From: Dacryopinax spathularia
Lineage: Eukaryota; Basidiomycota; Dacrymycetes; Dacrymycetales; Dacrymycetaceae
Length of the DNA stretch: 64,000 nt
Direction: 5' to 3'
Assembly: GCA_037974965.1 (NCBI GenBank)
Contig: JBBPFI010000002.1
Span: 3,062,554 to 3,126,553 of the forward strand
A program made the translations under genes and the position numbers. Shown in pieces: positions 61,364 to 64,000 of this stretch; within the stretch, counting starts at the first letter, position 1, and each line of letters opens with the position of its first letter. The notes under the pieces are model-generated. The model searched no databases, was not told the origin of the DNA, and saw only the letters and a program-made list of their open reading frames with translations.

Positions 61364-61799
61364 TGGTGACGCCGCTCGAACATCCCTTCTCGCCCTACGC
61401 GGTGCATCGCCTGGTAATGAGTGGTCTGCCGCTTCTCCCCTCCTTCGATCCTGGCACTCAATGTTCCTAGTTGTAGCTTATCCGGAAAGGACGTTCACCC
61501 ACTCACATCCACGCCGTTTGTAGCGATGCAATACATTTTTTATGTCCCTGCGCATCACCGCTGCAGCCGTCGTGAGTATAGGTACAGGGATGGATTGATC
61601 CGGTCCCTTTTTGGTCACTACCAGCCAAGCGCGCGGGGTTTGGAAATGGCCTGTTAAACCGCTTATCCGAACTGCATGCCCCCCTCCTCCTGCGCCTGGC
61701 CTCTATGATGCAGCCGTGCGCACCCGGTAGGCGGTAGAAAGAACCTCTGTGCCAAGGAAGACCTTACCTTAGTCAACCTCTTGCTGCGGGAGTGGGAAA

Positions 61800-62440
61800 C
61801 ACGTTGGGGCACCGGTTCCGCGACCTCACTTTCGGGGGTAGGGAAACGCGGTGTGGAACCGGTTCCACAGATTCCTTTCCCCAACTCAAGCTGAATGCCT
61901 GGCGGGGGTAGGGGAACGTTCTGTGGAACCGGTCACATGACCGCAGCCCCCGCGTCAAGCGCATGGACCCTATGCAGTGGCTGTTCCCCCCAGGCGGGGG
62001 TAGGGAAACGCGGTGTGGAACCGGTACCACAGATTCCTTTCCCCAACTCGAGTTGAATGCCTGGCGGGGATCGGGGAACGCGCTGTGGAACCGGTTCCAC
62101 AGAATCCTTTCCCCGAACCCGAGCTGAATGCCTGGCGGGGGTAGGGGAACGCGCTGTGGAACCGGTTCCACAGAATGCTTTCCCAACTCGAGCTGAATGC
62201 TTGCCGGGGGTAGGGGAACGCGTTGTGGAACCGGTTCCACACTCTCCTTTGCCCAACTCGAGCTGACCACTGGCTGGAGCGGGGGAACGCGCTGTGGAAC
62301 CGGTTCCACACTCTCCTTTGCCCAACTCGAGCTGACCACTGGCTGGAGCGGGGGAACGCGCTGTGGAACCGGTTCCGCCAATCTCCTTTCCCCGCACTCG
62401 AGCTCACGACCGGCGGGGGTAGGGGAATGCCACGTGGAAG
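61800..62440 (+). repeat. Subtelomeric palindrome array 3
   Basis: Eight to nine units of the same family (GTGGAACC at about 61854, 61924, 62014, 62086, 62156, 62226, 62293, 62360), mainly 70 bp, two of 67 bp, and one long unit with the CCGCGTCAAGCGCATGGACC insert. The perfect 20-bp palindrome CTGTGGAACCGGTTCCACAG occurs at about 62083 and 62153. Confidence 0.9.
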
Positions 62441-62736
62441 CGAATGTACCGTGCCTGTTTTCGATTGATCCGGCGATTGACCTCAGTAGCCGGCCATCTT
62501 GTTTACGCTTTGTTTTCAAAGTTGATGGAACCCTTGGCATTACCCCCCTTGCCGTGGTTCATCCCGCCTGAACGTGCGCTCGAGATGTGGGTCACGCTCG
62601 GAAAAATTTCGCGCGCTCCATCACCTCTTCCGGCACCACCCTTGATTTTCTGTCTTCTTTTGTTCGGGCGCACGTTTTTGGGTTGATCCGCTGATGGCTT
62701 CTTGTTGAACAGCAAGATACGTGACCTTCTCGATCC

Positions 62737-62772
62737 GACGTCGTCATAGTACCTACACCGCTGGTATATATA
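62737..62772 (+). promoter_or_regulatory. Promoter elements of paralogue 2
   Basis: GACGTCGTCATAG at 62737 and TATATATA at 62765, matching the promoter of the 48293 gene in order and spacing. Confidence 0.55.
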
Positions 62773-62817
62773 CCCACCGCCCTCGTCCACTCCCAAACTC
62801 TCTTCACTGCCTGCTAC

Positions 62818-63375
62818 ATGGATCCCCACAACTCGTACTTGTAAGTTACTGGCACTGTGCGCGCGTGACCGCATTCATTCACCCGTCCATCCAGCGTGGT
62901 CGACGGCCATCCCGGTATGCCTTACCCGATTGGCATCGTCCTCTACAACGAAGAATGGGTACCCTGGGTCATGAAAGCACTCGACCGAACCGACCCTCCC
63001 ACCAACCTTCTGGAGCGCTGCCAACTGCTTGATGCGGCCATCAAGATGTGGGCGGAAGCGGATAAGGGTTACCCTCCGATTTTCTCCTTCGCACCGATTC
63101 CACTCTGGTTTGAACCTCCTCGCACCCGGAAGCGCGCCGTCGTTTCCGATTTCAATGGCATTTTCTTTGTTCGGGAGTTTGTGACGGAGAAAACGTCCGG
63201 GGCGTTTGCTGGGGGGCCACCGCCAAAGGAGCTGCAGAGGTGGTGGTCGTATTATACCGGAGTGTTGGAAGACCTGGGCATACCTGTCATCCGCTGGGCT
63301 CTGGGGTTTTCTGCGTTCCTGCCCCTCCCGTACTGGCACGGGGAAGGCTGTCGCCTTGAAGAGCGTTCAGAGTAG
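62818..63375 (+). CDS. Subtelomeric paralogue 2, unknown family
   Basis: First exon 62818-62840 (MDPHNSY), 54-bp intron 62841-62894, second exon to 63375; 167 aa. It reads VVDGHPGMPYPIGIVLYNEEWVPWVMKALDRTDPPTNLLERCQLLDAAIKMWAEADK, then FSFAPIPLWFEPPRTRKRAVVSDFNGIFFVREFVTEKT and IPVIRWALGFSAFLPLPYWHGEGCRLEERSE. Intron position, promoter and upstream palindrome array are shared with the copy at 48293, so both arose by segmental duplication. It is the last gene, about 500 bp from the telomere repeats. Function unknown. The conserved WVPWVMKAL and ELxRWWSYYTGVLEDLGIPVIRWAL segments are probable amphipathic helices. Confidence 0.7.
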
Positions 63376-63880
63376 CCACTTGCTGTTTAGTTCCGCAAGA
63401 CACTGTCATCAACGCGCTTTGCAACCGGTTCCAACATTCCTATAGGGTTATGAACCCGTCGTGTGGTGGGGTCAGCGTTTACATGGTATCGATCTCGTTC
63501 CAGGAACGCTCATACCCAGGAATCTCCGCCACCGCTCCCTCCCCCCCCCCGGGTTCGCTTTCTGTTCCGAGAAGGTCCGCGTCGAAGAGCACAGCCGCTA
63601 ACAAGGGTCCAGAGTCCGCTGTATTCACACTGTTAAATTACTCTCAATTTCCTTATTAGCTACTACCGTAATGCTCAATATTCTTGCTTTAGTGTAATTA
63701 GCTTCAAATGCAATTTACTGTGGTTTAAAATGTTGAGAAACGAGTGAAAACAGCGACGTTTGCGAGTGGCTGTGTAAGCAGGACCCTGTGCTGTTATGAG
63801 TGATGTGTCAGCACAAGTGCGCCCGGTCAATCTGTGGTTAAGTCTCACGCAAGAAATGACCCAGTAAACACACCTACCTA
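63376..63880. other. Telomere-adjacent unique sequence
   Basis: Contains a run of ten C at 63541-63550 and an A+T-rich segment (63620-63730). No gene or repeat unit. Confidence 0.5.
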
Positions 63881-64000
63881 GGTTAGGGTTAGGGTTAGGG
63901 TTAGGGTTAGGGTTAGGGTTGGGTCGAAGTGGGTTAGGGTTAGGGTTAGGGTTAGGGTTAGGGTTAGGGTTAGGGTTAGGGTTAGGGTTAGGGTTAGGGT
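63881..64000 (+). repeat. Telomere repeat (TTAGGG)n
   Basis: Near-perfect TTAGGG repeats from 63883 to the end, G-rich strand pointing right, as expected at a right chromosome end. One 15-bp variant block, TTGGGTCGAAGTGGG, interrupts them at 63919-63933 after about six repeats; about eleven repeats follow. Confidence 0.97.

Larger units (their letters stand above)
61364..62817. other. Spacer with palindrome array 3 and promoter of paralogue 2
   Basis: 61364-61790 shows no feature. Array 3 follows, then from about 62450 sequence homologous to the region upstream of 48293 (TTGATTTTC-GTCTTCTTT and GATACGTRACC are shared). Confidence 0.55.

Noticed and set aside
61773-62540. 255-aa and other minus-strand frames with repeated VEPVPQRVPLPPPGIQLELG
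   Set aside because: Translation of the 70-bp palindromic array; the same peptide arises at arrays 1 and 2, and the period of 70 is not a multiple of three, so all frames show it.

Overview
The window is the right-hand end of a chromosome from a basidiomycete fungus, most likely Agaricomycotina. The evidence is intron-rich genes with short introns (about 42-60 bp, GT-AG), fungal housekeeping genes, a basidiomycete-type seven-helix membrane protein, a KDZ-type transposase with the CxC5/CxC6 cysteine clusters typical of mushroom-forming fungi, and a run of TTAGGG repeats reaching base 64000. I cannot name the species.

The first 16 kb are ordinary chromosome: a membrane-anchored RING E3 ligase, an AFG1-type mitochondrial ATPase, an unknown basic/beta-rich protein, a mucin-like single-pass surface protein, AMP deaminase, and mitochondrial FAD glycerol-3-phosphate dehydrogenase (GUT2). 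A mobile-looking island of 10.7 kb follows (16173-26899). It is bounded by two copies of the same 34-bp near-palindrome and holds four genes (A to D). Gene D is a CxC5-CxC6-DDE (KDZ-like) transposase. The island is full of a CCAACACCTCYCTGT minisatellite, lying in introns and in a 5' leader, and of a hairpin-forming short repeat.

From 27.7 to 42.5 kb there is housekeeping chromosome again: eIF3i, a CRAL-TRIO/RhoGAP protein, ribosomal protein eS19, a seven-helix protein, glycerol kinase (GUT1), aspartyl aminopeptidase and an aldo-keto reductase. GUT1 and GUT2 are therefore about 20 kb apart, or about 9.5 kb without the island.

From 42.5 kb onward the sequence becomes subtelomeric: gene-poor, with diverged tandem repeats and three arrays of a 70-bp unit centred on a perfect palindrome (CTGTGGAACCGGTTCCACAG). 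Two paralogous short genes with matching promoters (48293-48862 and 62818-63375) bracket two large helicase genes. One is a ten-exon SNF2-family ATPase (50402-55378). The other, nearest the telomere, is a four-exon gene (55847-61363) whose reconstructed 1781-aa product joins C2H2/OrsD-like zinc fingers, a region with the full tyrosine-recombinase residue pattern (R-K-RxxRH-H-Y) and a RecQ-type helicase. This recombinase-helicase fusion among palindromic subtelomeric arrays is the most interesting system in the window. Exon structures were inferred by eye from splice signals and reading frame, and none has been checked against transcripts.
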